In this document: in pieces, positions 14,801-26,436 of the stretch
Layout of the letters: each line of letters opens with the position of its first letter
Position numbering within the stretch: the first letter of the stretch is position 1
DNA from: Talinum fruticosum
Lineage: Eukaryota > Streptophyta > Magnoliopsida > Caryophyllales > Talinaceae
Length of the DNA stretch: 64,000 bases
NCBI GenBank assembly: GCA_021018815.1
Contig: JAITYX010000030.1
Location: forward strand, 3,983,001-4,047,000
Reading direction: 5' to 3'
Program-made: the position numbers and the translations under genes
Notes under the pieces: model-generated
The model's database searches: none
Told to the model about the DNA's origin: nothing
Seen by the model: the letters and a program-made list of their open reading frames with translations, nothing else

Positions 14801-15785
14801 TAAACCCAAACCCACAACATTGAACTGGACCCACAAAAGCCACAATTAAGCTATAATTCAGATCTTTAAAATCACAGTGCAGAAGGTTGCATGTTACAAC
14901 GGAAGCGTTGAACATGAATCATGTTTCCCATGAAACATCCCATGTCTTCCCTGCAGCTTAAGAACTAAAAACTCCATAAAAAAGAAATCACTCCATTTGC
15001 AAATACACCTGGCCATAAAACACACTCCAATTCGTCTCTAAGATCTGAATTTCCTGAAAGGCAGTTTCTTTGCCCTAGTCAAAGCCATAACTGACCGCAT
15101 CAGTCAATTATCACACAATAAGATACATAATTCTCAGGGAAGTTCCAGTCAAAAAAAAAAACAAAAACCATTCCAGTATAAATCATTGCAAAACACAGCC
15201 CACCACTACTTTAAATTAAATCATAAAGGGGAAAAACCTACAAAAACACTACTTTAAACAAATAGAAAAAAAACTAACCAGATGATTAACGATATGCGAT
15301 CCCGACGTGTTGCCCCGGGAGTTACAAAACCATTTTCGGCAAGATGGGACATTGCACCGAACAACACAAGCTGGGTTCTGCACCCCACAATACCTACAAG
15401 CATGTTCTGTAAAATCCCCTTTCCCAAACTGATCAACGAACCCATCCTCATCTCCAGCTGTTTCCTCAAAGTTCAGCCCGCTCATTCCGGCCGCCAATGC
15501 GTCCACCGCCGCCGCAGCGCCGCCTCCCTTAGCACCGGAACCAGAAGATGAAGGAGTTCCCGGCGCCTGGTTTTCCTTGACGGAATCTGAAGGAGTCGGC
15601 CATGCGGTAGAAGGAGAAGCTGAGGAGCGGATCGAAGGCTGAGGTTGAGAGAGCTCGTCGAATTCCGGATAGCCGAAGTCATCGTCGTCGCCGCCCTGAG
15701 TGTTGAATTCAAGGAAGGTGTATGCGTCGTTGCCGGTATCGGGCTGAGACGCTGTCTCGTAGAGGTTGCTCGCCTGTGAATCCAT
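533..15785 (-). CDS. UPF1: UPF1 ATP-dependent RNA helicase, regulator of nonsense transcripts 1, 29 coding exons
   Basis: UPF1 is the cytoplasmic SF1 RNA helicase at the centre of nonsense-mediated mRNA decay. The predicted protein follows plant UPF1 from end to end, starting [18 protein letters not shown] and ending in a Gln-rich tail finishing KVHYSG. Coding exons, 5' to 3': 15785-15279, 12127-11876, 11758-11588, 11131-11081, 10937-10845, 10735-10640, 10481-10431, 10322-10204, 9568-9460, 7333-7211, 7133-7062, 6282-6211, 6121-6055, 5761-5619, 5543-5472, 5331-5203, 4988-4833, 4558-4445, 4332-4234, 4144-4067, 3400-3266, 3050-2977, 2871-2754, 2650-2295, 2198-2137, 2037-1966, 1666-1535, 1455-1336, 700-533. 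All introns are GT/AG and phases agree except in exons 22 and 25, each one base short. With those two bases the product would be about 1270 aa, close to the Arabidopsis length. Intron 1 is over 3 kb. Confidence 0.97.
3266..7333 (-). other. UPF1: UPF1 SF1 helicase core, exons 10-21
   Basis: The helicase motifs occur in order. GPPGTGKT (Walker A) is in exon 10. [11 protein letters not shown] (motif Ia) is in exon 11. DESTQ (motif II/Walker B) is in exon 15. VGDHCQLGP (motif III) opens exon 16. VQYRMHP (motif IV region) opens exon 17. TPYEGQ is in exon 19 and VDSFQGRE (motif V) in exon 20. NVALTRAR (motif VI, with the arginine finger) is in exon 21. All catalytic residues expected for RNA-dependent ATPase activity are intact. 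Exons here are short, 67-156 nt. Confidence 0.95.
8640..9040 (-). mobile_element. LINE reverse-transcriptase 3'-end fragment in UPF1 intron 9
   Basis: On the minus strand the segment 9033-8734 reads [45 protein letters not shown] and APVRRCER. This is the well-known C-terminal part of plant non-LTR retrotransposon RT proteins (usual form: MRMLRWMCGHTR, IEDKMRE, RLRWFGHVQRR). A frame break near 8985 separates it from an upstream piece reading YGTECW. Only the 3' end remains, consistent with 5' truncation at insertion. It lies inside the long intron between UPF1 exons 9 and 10, in the same orientation as the host gene. Dead relic. Confidence 0.8.
11588..15785 (-). other. UPF1: UPF1 N-terminus and Cys/His-rich (CH) domain, exons 1-3
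   Basis: Exon 1 encodes an acidic, Ser/Pro-rich leader (about 120 residues, with a [10 protein letters not shown] low-complexity stretch) and then the start of the CH domain: CRYCG, CVVRC, CRKWFC. Exon 2 continues with [20 protein letters not shown] and LLCREPC. In the known UPF1 family these Cys and His residues bind three zinc ions and form the UPF2-docking surface. All the expected Cys/His positions I can see are present, so this copy looks functional here. The ATG at 15785 is the only in-frame start giving the conserved plant N-terminus. Confidence 0.93.
12128..15278 (-). other. UPF1 intron 1 (long, no gene found)
   Basis: A 3.15-kb intron separates exon 1 from exon 2, whose first codons (VRAKHKEVC) continue the CH domain. 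I see no conserved ORF in it. It contains AT-rich sequence, a CT-rich patch near 13040-13060 and a TATA-like sequence near 13764. Plant housekeeping genes often carry a long first intron with enhancing activity; that is only a possibility here. Confidence 0.6.
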
Positions 15786-16813
15786 GAAATCTCGTAATTG
15801 GAGAAATTGTTACGGTTAGGGATTTCGAATCACGGGCTCATCGAAGAGAGAGAGAGAGAGGGAGAAAGAGAGAGAGCGAGGAAGAGGGGTTAGGGTTAGG
15901 GTTTGAGGAAGGTGAAATAAATTTGGGGAAGAAGAAGTTGCGTTAGGATACGTCATGAAATTTGAGAGGGGAGAGATGACAATAACGCCGGTCGAAACTG
16001 TAGTCAGCTAGGTGAAAAATAAATTATGGTCACGTGCTTCTCACGTGCATTTTGAATTTCAACCACAACAATATAATACAGAGAAATTACATCTACGCAT
16101 TTCAATTACTGTATTGAAATATCTATCAAAAAAATTACTGTATTGAAATGGAACTTTTATTATCTTGTAGTAATTTATTGTGTTAAATTATAAGTTTAAA
16201 ATAAAAAATAAATTTTTAATTATAAATATATAAAAAAGAAACAACTAAATTTATCTTAACAAAAGTCAATTGAATATTTATATGAGACCTCGACTCCTAC
16301 AACCCAAAAAATGATGCAACTCTTCCACAAAAGTTAAACAATATATGCAACATTACGATTCATAAAATCACTCATTAAAAAATTAACAATATAAGCGACG
16401 TCAAACATAAAATTAGTAAATATGATTTTTTTCCTCAGTGTAAGTGATGCACAATAATACTTAACAAAAAGAGAATGCCTACATCTAAAAATTCATGTAA
16501 AAAATACATAATGGTCAATATAATGCAATATATTTTTCTAAAAAAAGGTTAGGAAGGAGGATCCGAATTTTAATCACTAGGTGAACACTGGGCCGTTGTA
16601 AAACGGAGGCCCATGCGACGGGATGGAACCCGACCCGAGAAAAGAAGTCCGGCAAACCCGAAGAACAAAGGCCGAAGCGTGAAAGCAGTTAGTGACTGAT
16701 CATTTGATTGGATTTGGAGTTGTAGGTTTTCCTCTGCAGAGAGCACCCATTCTCATCTTCCATTGAAGAGACGAGAGACAGAGAGACAGAGACAGAGACA
16801 GAGATAAGAGAAG
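15786..16813. promoter_or_regulatory. Divergent promoter region between UPF1 (-) and ATP synthase epsilon (+)
   Basis: About 1 kb separates the two start codons. On the UPF1 side, 15848-15882 is a GA/CT-rich tract. At 15886-15904 there is a GGTTAGGGTTAGGGTTT run, i.e. telo-box sequence (AAACCCTA) on the UPF1 strand. The middle has two G-boxes (CACGTG at 16031-16036 and 16042-16047). On the ATP-synthase side there are two site II type elements (TGGGCC at 16589-16594 and its complement GGCCCA at 16608-16613), then a GAGACA-rich 5'UTR. Telo-box and site II elements are known in plant promoters of growth and mitochondrial genes. Confidence 0.7.
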
Positions 16814-19693
16814 ATGAGCAGCGCAGCAGTGCCATTCTGGAGGGCGGCAGGGATGACATACATAACCTACTCAAACATCTGCGCCAATCTGGTTAGAAAC
16901 TGCCTCAAGGAGCCCCTCAAATCCGAAGCTCTTGCTCGCGAGAAGGTCCATTATTCCATCTCCAAATGGGCCGACGGAAAACCCCAGAAACCCAGTAAGT
17001 CTCCCTCTTTTCAGCTTCTTTTTAACATAATTTGATTATATAATTCATTTCTGATCGCATACCCCTTTCAGATTCAATTCATTATAATCTAGGGTTTCTG
17101 GGATTTTATCGGTTTTGATGTTGATTGTTGCAATCCTATTTGTATGTTCCGTGCGATCGGATTTTGAGTTTATGTTTTTCCGGTTAAACGCGGGCAATCT
17201 TCCATGGGAGTATGGTTTTTTTAATTATTATTAAAGAGTTTTAATCTTGTTATTCTTCAATGGATGAGGATGTTTCATTTTAGCATTTTCCCAAATAATT
17301 CAGTTTGACATTACACTCTGACAAGAAACATCGGTCTTCTTTGTTTCTCTTAATTAACTCCGCTGATTGAAGGTTCTTTGAAAGTTACGGTTTTCAGTTG
17401 CTGCCCCTTTTTTCCTTCTGATGAAATGAAAACATCTTATGTAAATGTATTTATTTTGATTTTTTGGCATTGTTCTAGTAAGTCTTACAAGCTTATTGCA
17501 ATTGCGAATGAGTTGGATTTCTTACAATTCTATCTGTTGATTGCATTGTAATGTATTGTAGAGCCAAAATTCTCCTACTATCTAATCATTACGAATTGGC
17601 AAGCTGTTGTGGTGTCCAAGAAAACAATAGGATTCGGCAATTCGTTCTATATTTACATCTTCCATGCTTAAACCCAATATATGGTTTTGCATACCCATCC
17701 TTGCTTCATTTTTTCCTGCGTAAATGTTGTGCTAAGTGATTTATGGAATGCGGTGCATCTGGCTTAAAAGAATGGATAGACTATTAGTGTGACATTACAG
17801 AAAGAGTTGTATTTTCCTATGATTTAATGAGAAGCAAGTGTCATAAGCGACTAGCTATATGAGAGGATGCATATGGTGGAGGTTGAATAAGAGAACTTTG
17901 GCATGCTACCTAAAAGAGGGAGCCCAAGAAGAAAATTTGGTGAATTTATATCAGGTTTTACTTCAGAAAAGATAGTATAGATAATTCTTGTTAGTATCAT
18001 TTATCCGTATCTTTAGTATGTCCAGAATCAGTTCAGAGTCTAGTATTGCATCACTGTCTTCCAATAAAGGAAAACACAGCGCTGCCTAGTGTTTCCATGT
18101 AGTAATTTCTCTAAGAAACTATCTGTGTTGCGGAGATAGTTGTCTTAACGTCAATTATCTTGGTAATAATGGTTTTTCTTCGTGTGCTGAGATGCCAGTG
18201 ATTCATTTTTGGATGCAATTTCAGTGTGCTGTCTTGTTCTACTGATGTCTGTGGTGTTTGTGGAGATTGTTGCATATTGCCTAGCAGTTTCGCCATTAAG
18301 TCACAAGAAGAGTCTTCGCTTGTCCTTTTTATAACTGCCCTTATTGCCAGTTTATAAGAAGTTCATGAAGTTTGTACCTTTTCAAAAAGAATGATTTCTA
18401 GGGTATGGAAATAAAAGGTGGCGATGGGGAAATGTTTGTGCAAAAAGGAAAAAGAATGAATGTGGCTGCTTAGATTCATTGTTTGGACCTAGATAAATCC
18501 AAATTCAAATTCATACCTCAAGCTGCCTAGGTGAGGTGGAAAGAAGGGTCAAATGTAACAGCTTTACCTTGAATTACGTGAAGGCGCTGGTTCTGTTCTA
18601 CCATTAAAAACTACTGAGTGCCCATTACTCTATAGAAAGGAAGTAGATGCCTCTCTAGAGAGGGGTTTTTCTTTAGTTTATTTGTTATAATCCAATCTAA
18701 AATTGTCTAAAGATGAACTTTTAACAGGGGCGGAGCCCTGAAGGAGCCAATCTAAAATCTAATATTTGGACTAAAAATTTTAAATTATAAGCAATTGGAC
18801 ACCCTTGAATTTGGATCAAAAAACATTGGACACCCTTGTTTTAAATACTTGGCTCCGCCATTGACTTTTAACGTATCCAAAAACTAGGTTTATTGAGGCA
18901 CTGGCACAAAGTTGTCATTAGAAACCCTGATGATTTAGAGGAAATTTTCTCTAATGATTTGTTAAGGTTTTTATGGGTTGGAGTATTTTAGGAGTGCTAT
19001 TGAACACAAGAAATGGAAATATAGTTGCAGTGCTGCATTGTCAGAACATGTTATTCATACATTATCCTCTTTGATACTGCATCTCAGGGTTAGGGCTGTG
19101 TACTGGTATTCATTTTGACCTCTCTAGACCTTGCTAACAGCTAATCCGCACCAGTCAGTATTGAATCGAATATTAAATGCTAGTTTCTGCCTTTCTGCTC
19201 GCTGAATGCTGTAAACATTGATGGCCTAACAAACTTTCCTCTCTGGCAAATCCTCTTCCTTCATTGAATTGTGATAAATAATTGACTGTAACTTTGCAGC
19301 AGTGCTAATGTTCTTTTGGTGTCTCTCTTGGTTTCTTGGCTTTCTTTGGGTCTTTTCAACATCATCTTGTAGCTTACAAGACATAGTGCTATTTCTTGAA
19401 TTCAGAATGATGGTCAAGGGATTTGTCCAGTGAAGAATGTCCAACTCTTTAGGATTCGTTATAGCTGTTAAAGCATCTTTCTCTGTTCGTGTCATAGGCT
19501 CTTATATTGGTTTATTAAAGCTTGTTTTGATCAAAGTTTGTTGGAATTTTTGCATCCTTATTATGAGAATGCATTTATGTAGACTTAGCTGACATTCCTT
19601 AATATTGGCTGTTAGTAGAGGCCAATTGTGATAGAGGCTGACTATTGCTCATTTTGTTTGACAGCCATTCATTCTGATACTGCCGAACATTAA
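16814..19693 (+). CDS. Mitochondrial F1F0-ATP synthase subunit epsilon
   Basis: Two coding exons, 16814-16994 and 19665-19693, joined across a 2.67-kb GT/AG intron (split codon A|CC), give a 69-aa protein. It reads [20 protein letters not shown], then [20 protein letters not shown], then [15 protein letters not shown], and ends TIHSDTAEH. This is the small plant mitochondrial epsilon subunit (about 70 aa) of the F1 central stalk, which binds gamma and delta. The family typically has no cleaved presequence, and none is evident. The last exon codes only nine residues and would be missed without splicing. Site II elements upstream fit a nuclear oxidative-phosphorylation gene. Confidence 0.95.
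18725..18863. mobile_element. hAT-type MITE (139 bp) in the ATP synthase epsilon intron
   Basis: The ends are inverted repeats: CAGGGGCGGAGCC on the left and, read from the right end, CAATGGCGGAGCC. They are flanked by a perfect 8-bp direct repeat ACTTTTAA (18717-18724 and 18864-18871), the length made by hAT transposases. The interior is AT-rich and non-coding. The internal phrase TTGGACACCCTTG also occurs in the related copy at 27138-27282. Confidence 0.9.
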
Positions 19694-21013
19694 GGTGTGA
19701 AGTGCTCCTGGCAATAACGATCACAATTGCGCTGTCAAAATTTTCTCTGATTTTCAGTTGGCATTAACTCACTGAGATAGCTCCATTGGGGCTTTGATAT
19801 GGACAATAATAATGTAATTTCAATCACTCAATTTTGTCAAGTACAGTATTCTTCTTAGTGTTCAGAAATGGGCAAGGGTGTGAATTGCATTGAAACTTGA
19901 AAGTCTTTGAATTCTCTTCGGATCTATTTATTTGCTTATTTAACTTATTCTTGCATTATCATCTACCGCCCTTTCTTTCCTCCCGGCATCTAGGCTTTCT
20001 CTCTATTAACTAGTCCAAAAATGGAGAGCAGCTACGATAGATTCATTTCTTTCCTTTTCAAGTGCTAGCTAAGAAGTGAGTTTTTAATACTTTTTAAGGC
20101 AAGTACGGGCTCCATTTAGACGTATTGGCAATTTAGAGAGGAAGGCATCGGGGAGGAAAGGGAGATACAGTAAGCTTCTCCGTGGTTAGGGGATTCATAC
20201 CCGACTCCTTATTATGGAGATCGTGTTTTCTATTTCTAGGATGCTTCTATGATGGCCTTCTGAAGTTCTCCTTCGACTTGTAATGGAGACTCTTCAATCT
20301 ATATTTTTGTCTCCACTCCGGAAGACACTTTTCTTGTTTTGCTGCCTTTCATTTTTGCAGGAAAAAAAAAAAAGAAAGTTGGACAAGATTTAGAAAAAAT
20401 TAAAATTTTATTCTACTTCGACAAGTGGATTTTCAGTACGCCAGCAATTAAAATTTTGGTTTAACAAAAAATTAATTGTTTTTTTTTATTTTGTATATGT
20501 TGAATGAAATTTTTATGATTTTTAGATTTCTCCTTTGTCGATCTTATCACGATCCTAGATGACGTGACGGATGACTAATCAAAATGAAAATCTTATTTCA
20601 AACCAACAAAAAAAAAAAAAATTGTGTACCAAGGCTAGACGAACTGGTTGATTATCATCTCAGATCTTCACCAATAATGAGAAACCCTAAGCTATTCTTT
20701 GAATTTAGATGTCTTTCTAAATAATGAGAATCATGCTCACCAAAATAAAGGGAAAAAAGGTTTCCTACAAGTTAGTATAATAGAGAACATTTATCTCCAA
20801 AAATAGCAGCAAAAACTGCCATACAAGGCAGTATTTAGCCCCCAAGTCCCCAAATAGTGGCAAAAACACGTGTTAATTGTCAATCAAATGAAGAGATTTT
20901 GAGACTACCGGCATTTCAAGAGACTAAACAACAAATTACACCTTTGTCACAATTTTTACAAACGGCAATGAGAGTGCCAGTCCAACTGCTTCACCATTTC
21001 ATCGTCATTAGCT
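19694..21013. other. Convergent intergenic region, ATP synthase epsilon 3'UTR to GOT1-like 3'UTR
   Basis: The stop codons of two convergent genes are 1.3 kb apart. The region should hold both 3'UTRs. No conserved ORF, RNA gene or clear mobile element is visible. There are A/T-rich stretches and short homopolymers (for example near 20360 and 20610). Confidence 0.5.
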
Positions 21014-24000
21014 TCATACAGGCACCCTTTTTCCACGATACCGGTCCATCAACTGTGATCCACACAAACCAGCAAAATCAGATCTAGCAAGAACTCCATG
21101 CTAAGAAGCCAATAGCATCATATAAAGTACATGAAAAAAACAACAGTTTTTCTCATTTTATTATTGTATCATGGAGCCCTGCACATTAAACTTCCATTGG
21201 AGTTACCATCAAACACTCTGGCCAGCAACAGCAAAGTGACTCAGAACTTTAGTTGACATTTCAAAATGGGCTTGGAAACTTGACATTTTCATTTTAGACA
21301 GAGTAGACGACAGTTTCACGGCTCTTTGCAATGCACAATCAAAACATTGCTAACGACTAGAAAAAGGAAAACAGAATCAAATTATCACATTTGCTCCAGG
21401 AGCATGGAGTGCAATTGATAGTTCCAAGATTTTCTATTTTTCCAACCAAGATGCAAAATATGAAATTTCAAGCAGGAGATCTGATCTGTGCTACAATAGC
21501 ATCCCTTTTTACTCTCTTTTTCTTTTTCGTTTTTTGAGTGGGGAGCGTTAGGGGAGGGAAGTGGAGGAGGGCAATGTAAAAACACTAATGCTTGTTTCCA
21601 AGCATCACACCCAGAACGGAAGAACTACTATAATAAGATAGAAAAATCATCTTTAAGGGGCATCTCAAGAATGATTTTAACCACAAAAGGGGTTGTCTAG
21701 CAAGATATCCCCCACCTTCCATCAAGGGTGGGTTCAAATCCCACAACATCCATGGGATAGGTTCCCTTCCCTCATTCCCCTACTTGTCTCCCATGCCATC
21801 CTCATTATGGTGTCCTCATCAGAGATGAGACCCTAATTGGCTATCTTATCTACCAAAAAATAAGTTGCCAATACATGTGTACGTCTCAAGCCCACTAGAA
21901 CTATCATGCAAAAATGTCGCATAGTCACATACCGATCTAAAGAATGGATGTTGAAGAATCCAACCAAGAACTGGTATCTTCTGCAGAAAAACTGCCAGTG
22001 TGGGCCAAAAGCCACTGCAAAGGGGAAAAGAAATCAGCACTGCTGTTTGAAGCATCAACAATGATTATAAATTTACAAGAATTTATAGTATTAACTGACC
22101 TGAAAAGTACAATGAACCCATAGGATTCCAAAAGCATGCCTAGTATTGCCCATCCTATTATGACGAAAAAGAAGCCAAGAGCAAAAGAGATTGTCCCCTG
22201 ACAAGTGACAACCGCAACAAAAATATGTATCACATCTATAAACTCATAAATACAGGAGACAGACAAAGCAAAGTATCATAGATATAACCTTATAATTCTG
22301 AGGCTTCATGAAGAACTGCAGAGTGGATTTCAGTCCAATTGTCAATGCCAGACCAGACAAGAAGAGTATCTGAAAAGCATATTTAGACGAGCAAGTCAAT
22401 TAAAACATAAGATCAGCACGGGAAAATAAACACAACAAGAAACTTTGAAGAATCTCACACACTTACATTTCCCATGGCAAGTAATCCCTTGTCGAACAAG
22501 AAGATGACCCCCAAGAAGGTAAAGAAAACGCCAAATCCAGTCAATCCCAGTCCAATCTCTGGTTTCATAATTGCAATATTTCAAATGAATCAGCTTCCTC
22601 ATTAGTTCTCTTTCAAGAAAAAGGCTCACATTGAATGAAGGGATGGGGGGTGGGGGTGGGGGAACAGAGATCATCACTCAGGACTACCAACTAAAAGCAG
22701 CAATTGGTACTGTAAACACCAAGTAGTGAACTCATACTACCCAAAAAAAAATAAAAAGATCGGAGGTATTTGACAATTTTATGGACCACATAAGATTGGA
22801 ACAAGGCAACCTGTGCAAGATCACAACAGATATTAGATCCACGAAAAGTGCGCCTAAGGTCTTTTCTAACCGCAGATTGGATTTTCATCTGGCTGTGAAT
22901 TTTATGAAGCTTAATTGGGAAGAGGTGGCTAAGAGATTCAAGAAAAGATTCTCTGGCTGGAAATCTGAATACTACAGCAAGATATAAAGGCTGCACAACC
23001 GACTCTTATTAAGAGTGTCCTCTCCAACAACCCAACTTAGTTTCTTTCTCCCTTGTGGCTCTAAGGTCAGAAGGCATCCAGACAAGGCTCCATCAGTCCT
23101 TCAGAAAGAACTAGAGAACCATCCAGCAAGAAGGGCTGTTTGAACTTAACCTAGTCGATTATGCATCAAGGTACCCGCAAATTTTAAAGAAGATCCTTCT
23201 AGGCAAGTACTTATAAGGATCTATGAATGAAAGGGGCAACTTCTTGGAGGAAGGCGGTCTTTACCAAATATGGTGAAACTGGCTTTTGATTGGATCCCTT
23301 GTAGACCAAACACTTCTTATGGTTCGGATTTCGAAGATTCCATGTCCATGCCCATGCCCATGCCCATGCCCTTACAACATTAGACATACATTTCTATCTG
23401 TTTCTAGCAAATACAGGTGTGTGTGATATAACTCGTTTTGTTACATCTCTTCCCTTCTTTTCATGCTTTCATGAACAAAGAAGCATCCATTCCTAAATCC
23501 TAATCACCTTAAGTGGTTCTGGCTCTTGCATTTGGTATCCTATTTTTGTTTGGAATGCTTCATCAATGATGATAGCATCGTTGCTTAGCATCTTCCATCT
23601 TTTATGGCATTACTTGTAGTAATATTCAGGTTTTCCCCCAAAATGAAACAAGCATAGCATGAATGTCATAGCTTTGCTAACATTTAATGACACAATAGGA
23701 CATCTGGTCTGAAGTATAAAACCATTGCAACAGGTCTTGCTAAACAGGCGGCCCAACATGTTTCCATTTGATTTGCACAATTTTTGTATATACTTCACGA
23801 GGATAAACAAAGCATTAACACAACCTCCAAAAGCAAAGACCCAATTTTATAACAATAATGAATAAGAAAGGCAAAAGTCCAACACTAACATGCATAGAAA
23901 AGAACCTAGGTGGATCAAACATGCACCAGGTAAACCAAGCTGCATGTCTCCTTCAATGCACGGGGCACTATTCAATTTAAGCAGCAGAACAAAAGAATGT

Positions 24001-24545
24001 GAAATTCCAACAGTATTTAAATGAATTTGATGATAAGATAGCTGAATCAAATGAAAATTCCCCTGAGAATTCAAACATGCTCACACTCTCCATCCCTCCT
24101 TCCCAGGGAAGTCACAATTCCAAAGATGAGAAACAAGACGTTATTCAAGAATCCAATCCAATTTCAATCAACAAAAATTTTCCACAATTACACATGAGAT
24201 TTTACTTATAACTCCAATCCATCGAGTATAGTTTACTCATTATTATCCAAATCATTTTAGTCTAACTCCTAGTCCTGGATATTTAATTTAAATATCATTA
24301 TACTTACACCCACAATTTAACCAAAAATAACAGTAACTCCCAAGATTCCAAATGAAGATTGGAAAATCACAACTATGCTGTCAATGCTAGTATAACACAA
24401 ACAGCAACCTCGCATAACATAGAAATGATCTCCATCTAATCACAATCGCCATAGCGAAAACCCTATTTGCAGCCCGAAAGTGAGAACTAATAAGATCTAG
24501 AAGTGCTCACTTACTTTTCATATCGTTCATCTCGAATGAAACCAT
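21014..24545 (-). CDS. GOT1-like (Golgi transport 1 / Got1-Sft2 family) vesicle transport membrane protein
   Basis: Six coding exons, 24545-24515, 22558-22467, 22369-22289, 22197-22100, 22014-21933 and 21052-21014, join in phase to exactly 141 codons (140 aa), the usual GOT1 length. The protein begins MVSFEMNDMKKIGLGLTGFG and contains IFLFDKGLLAMGN, IGWAILGMLLESYGF and SGFWPTLAVFLQKIPVLGW. It ends DRYRGKRVPV. Four hydrophobic segments fit the tetraspanning family, which acts in ER-to-Golgi COPII traffic and retrograde fusion. The last exon codes 12 residues. A further 5'UTR intron is likely (donor next to 24671). Intron 1 contains a LINE relic and intron 5 a SINE-like repeat. Confidence 0.93.
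21660..21870 (+). repeat. SINE-like (tRNA-derived) repeat candidate in GOT1 intron 5
   Basis: The segment contains GGTTGTCTAGCAAGAT, resembling an RNA polymerase III A box. About 35 bp later comes GGGTTCAAATCCCAC, a good B box and T-arm-like hairpin (GGGTGGG...CCCAC). No complete tRNA cloverleaf can be drawn, so a tRNA gene is unlikely. A SINE family is inferred from the two boxes only; I cannot define its ends. Confidence 0.4.
22780..23300 (+). mobile_element. LINE reverse-transcriptase relic in GOT1 intron 1
   Basis: In broken plus-strand frames this reads KLNWEEVAKRFKKRFSGWKS, then SEYYSK, and further on LLGKYL and TSWRKAVFTKYGETG. These match the order of plant L1-type LINE proteins after the RT domain (RLSGWKAKYLSKGG... 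ALLGKWLWR ... WRRVI..KYG). Several stops and frame changes interrupt it. It lies antisense to the host GOT1-like gene. Confidence 0.7.
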
Positions 24546-25966
24546 CTTTGCCAACTGAAATCGTCAAATCTGGGAAATCTGAAGGAATTAAACAAGGAAA
24601 ATGACATCAGGCGACGAAGAAATGGTCAGAAAAATTGATTAATCAGCCAAATCAATTTCGATTATGCACTTACCGAGCTCCAAGCTATGCGAAACACAGA
24701 TATGAATGGTTATGGCAATATTCGAATGGTAAAGCTCGCGGAAGTCGTGACAGTATACGTATATGAGAGAGGAGGAGGAGGAGGAGGAGAGAGAGAGAAA
24801 GACTACCCAACTTCCCAGAGCAATTGAAAGTGGCAAGACTTCATAAGAATAACAATTGGTCAATGCGAGAGAATGGAAGAAGACTTGCCTCCTCTTCTTT
24901 TTTTTTCTTTTTTCTTTTAATTTTAGATTATATTGTTCATAATATCCAAATTCTAGAAATCATTTCCAATTATGGATGTAGTGCATTGGTTGGTACAAAC
25001 ACATCTATTTTTTGAGATCATAGATTCAAGCCATAGCATTGATTTTTTTTAAAATAATTAAATTATATGTACTAATATAAAGTATCAAAGGTTTTATTTT
25101 TGTTTAAAAAATTACTATTCTAACTTTTTTTTAGGAGGTAAGGCTGCACTACATTAAACCCCCTCACACCGACGAGACCGATGATTAATGAGATAAAGAC
25201 CGGTGCTAAGCAATGTCAATGATTCATTCTTCCACTCTTTTGATGGTTCATTGTTTAGGGTTAGCCTTAGAGCACCCGCAAAACGGTTCATTGTTTGAGA
25301 GTTTGCCTAGAGAGATCAATATGCTTTTAATTTGATCATGTAAATTAGATGTCCATATTGCAATGATGTTATTTGTTCAAATCATATATGATTAGCTTTC
25401 TAAGATGTCAATGCGATGATCTTATTTGTTCAAATCATGTATGGTTAGTTTTCTAATTTGTATTTCTTTCAAAACTTTTGGAGGCTTAGAAATTTTTGAA
25501 TTTTCAATTCCTTATACGTACCTTCTAATATTACAATCCTGTGAAATTTTAAATCTTTTTTTTTTATCAAGTGTGTATAGGACATATGTAAATTTAAAAT
25601 ACTAAATATAATATCTCATTATGTATATATATATATACACACATGCACACACTCACACACACATATACATACATATATGCATACATACATACATACATAC
25701 TAGAATTTGAATCTTATTGCTTTTAAGAGTGTAAAATGAAATACAAAGTAATTAAGGAGTTTTAGTTGTGAGTTGTTCAAAATTTTGTAGTCTTGACCAT
25801 GCATCTCCCTGCATGTATGCATCCATAAAGAACTCGATCTTTGTTTAATATGTCCAAACAACTATTTTTATTTACTTTGGACGTAATAAGCCTTGAAGGC
25901 TTGAGTACATATATGTGTCTTGGGTAGACGACACAAAGTTGTTTGATGATATTCAAGCCAAGCTAA
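24546..25966. other. Upstream region of GOT1-like gene and AT-rich spacer
   Basis: 24546-24870 should contain the GOT1 5'UTR, including a possible 5'UTR exon ending at the donor near 24671 and a GA/CT tract near 24770-24800. From about 25000 it is AT-rich with no gene. Microsatellites occur near 25625-25640 (TA) and 25672-25700 (CATA). The stretch 25740-25960 is homologous to 29440-29640 and partly to 46290-46350, and is the downstream flank of the jasmonate-induced-like copies. Confidence 0.55.
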
Positions 25967-26379
25967 GGGTGTGTTTGTTTCAATGGAAAATATTTTCTCG
26001 GAAAATTATGATTCTATTTTCCGACGTTTGGTAGTATAAGTGGTGGATAAATATTTTCTAGGGAAAATAATTTCCCTCAATCTAGGGAAAATAAATTTCC
26101 TTTTATGAGGAAGGAAATTGATTTTCCTCTTTCTCAATCAAGGGATAATAAAGTCTTATCATTGGAAGTTCAAATTCTAAGCTTTTCTTATTGTGTCACC
26201 TTCATTTTCTTTTTCCATGTTTTTTCCTTATCTTTTTTCCTTTTTTGTTGTGAAGTTCATAAATGAAAAGTTTTTTTTTTTTTTTTACAGTATTTGTTTC
26301 TTTTTTTTAAGTTCTATTATTTTATACAAAGAAAAGTATGACTATAGGGAGATGTACAAACTTATCAAATTTAAGTGCT

Positions 26380-26436
<57 letters not shown>

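Noticed and set aside
15885..15905. Possible interstitial telomere repeat
   Set aside because: Only two to three TTTAGGG-like units in the UPF1 leader; this fits a telo-box rather than telomeric DNA.
21690..21770. Possible tRNA gene
   Set aside because: A B-box and T-arm-like hairpin are present, but no acceptor stem or anticodon arm can be paired; a SINE-like origin is more likely.
23341..23372. Short CCCATG tandem repeat
   Set aside because: Only about four units in an intron; a trivial microsatellite with no spacer structure, so not a CRISPR-like array.
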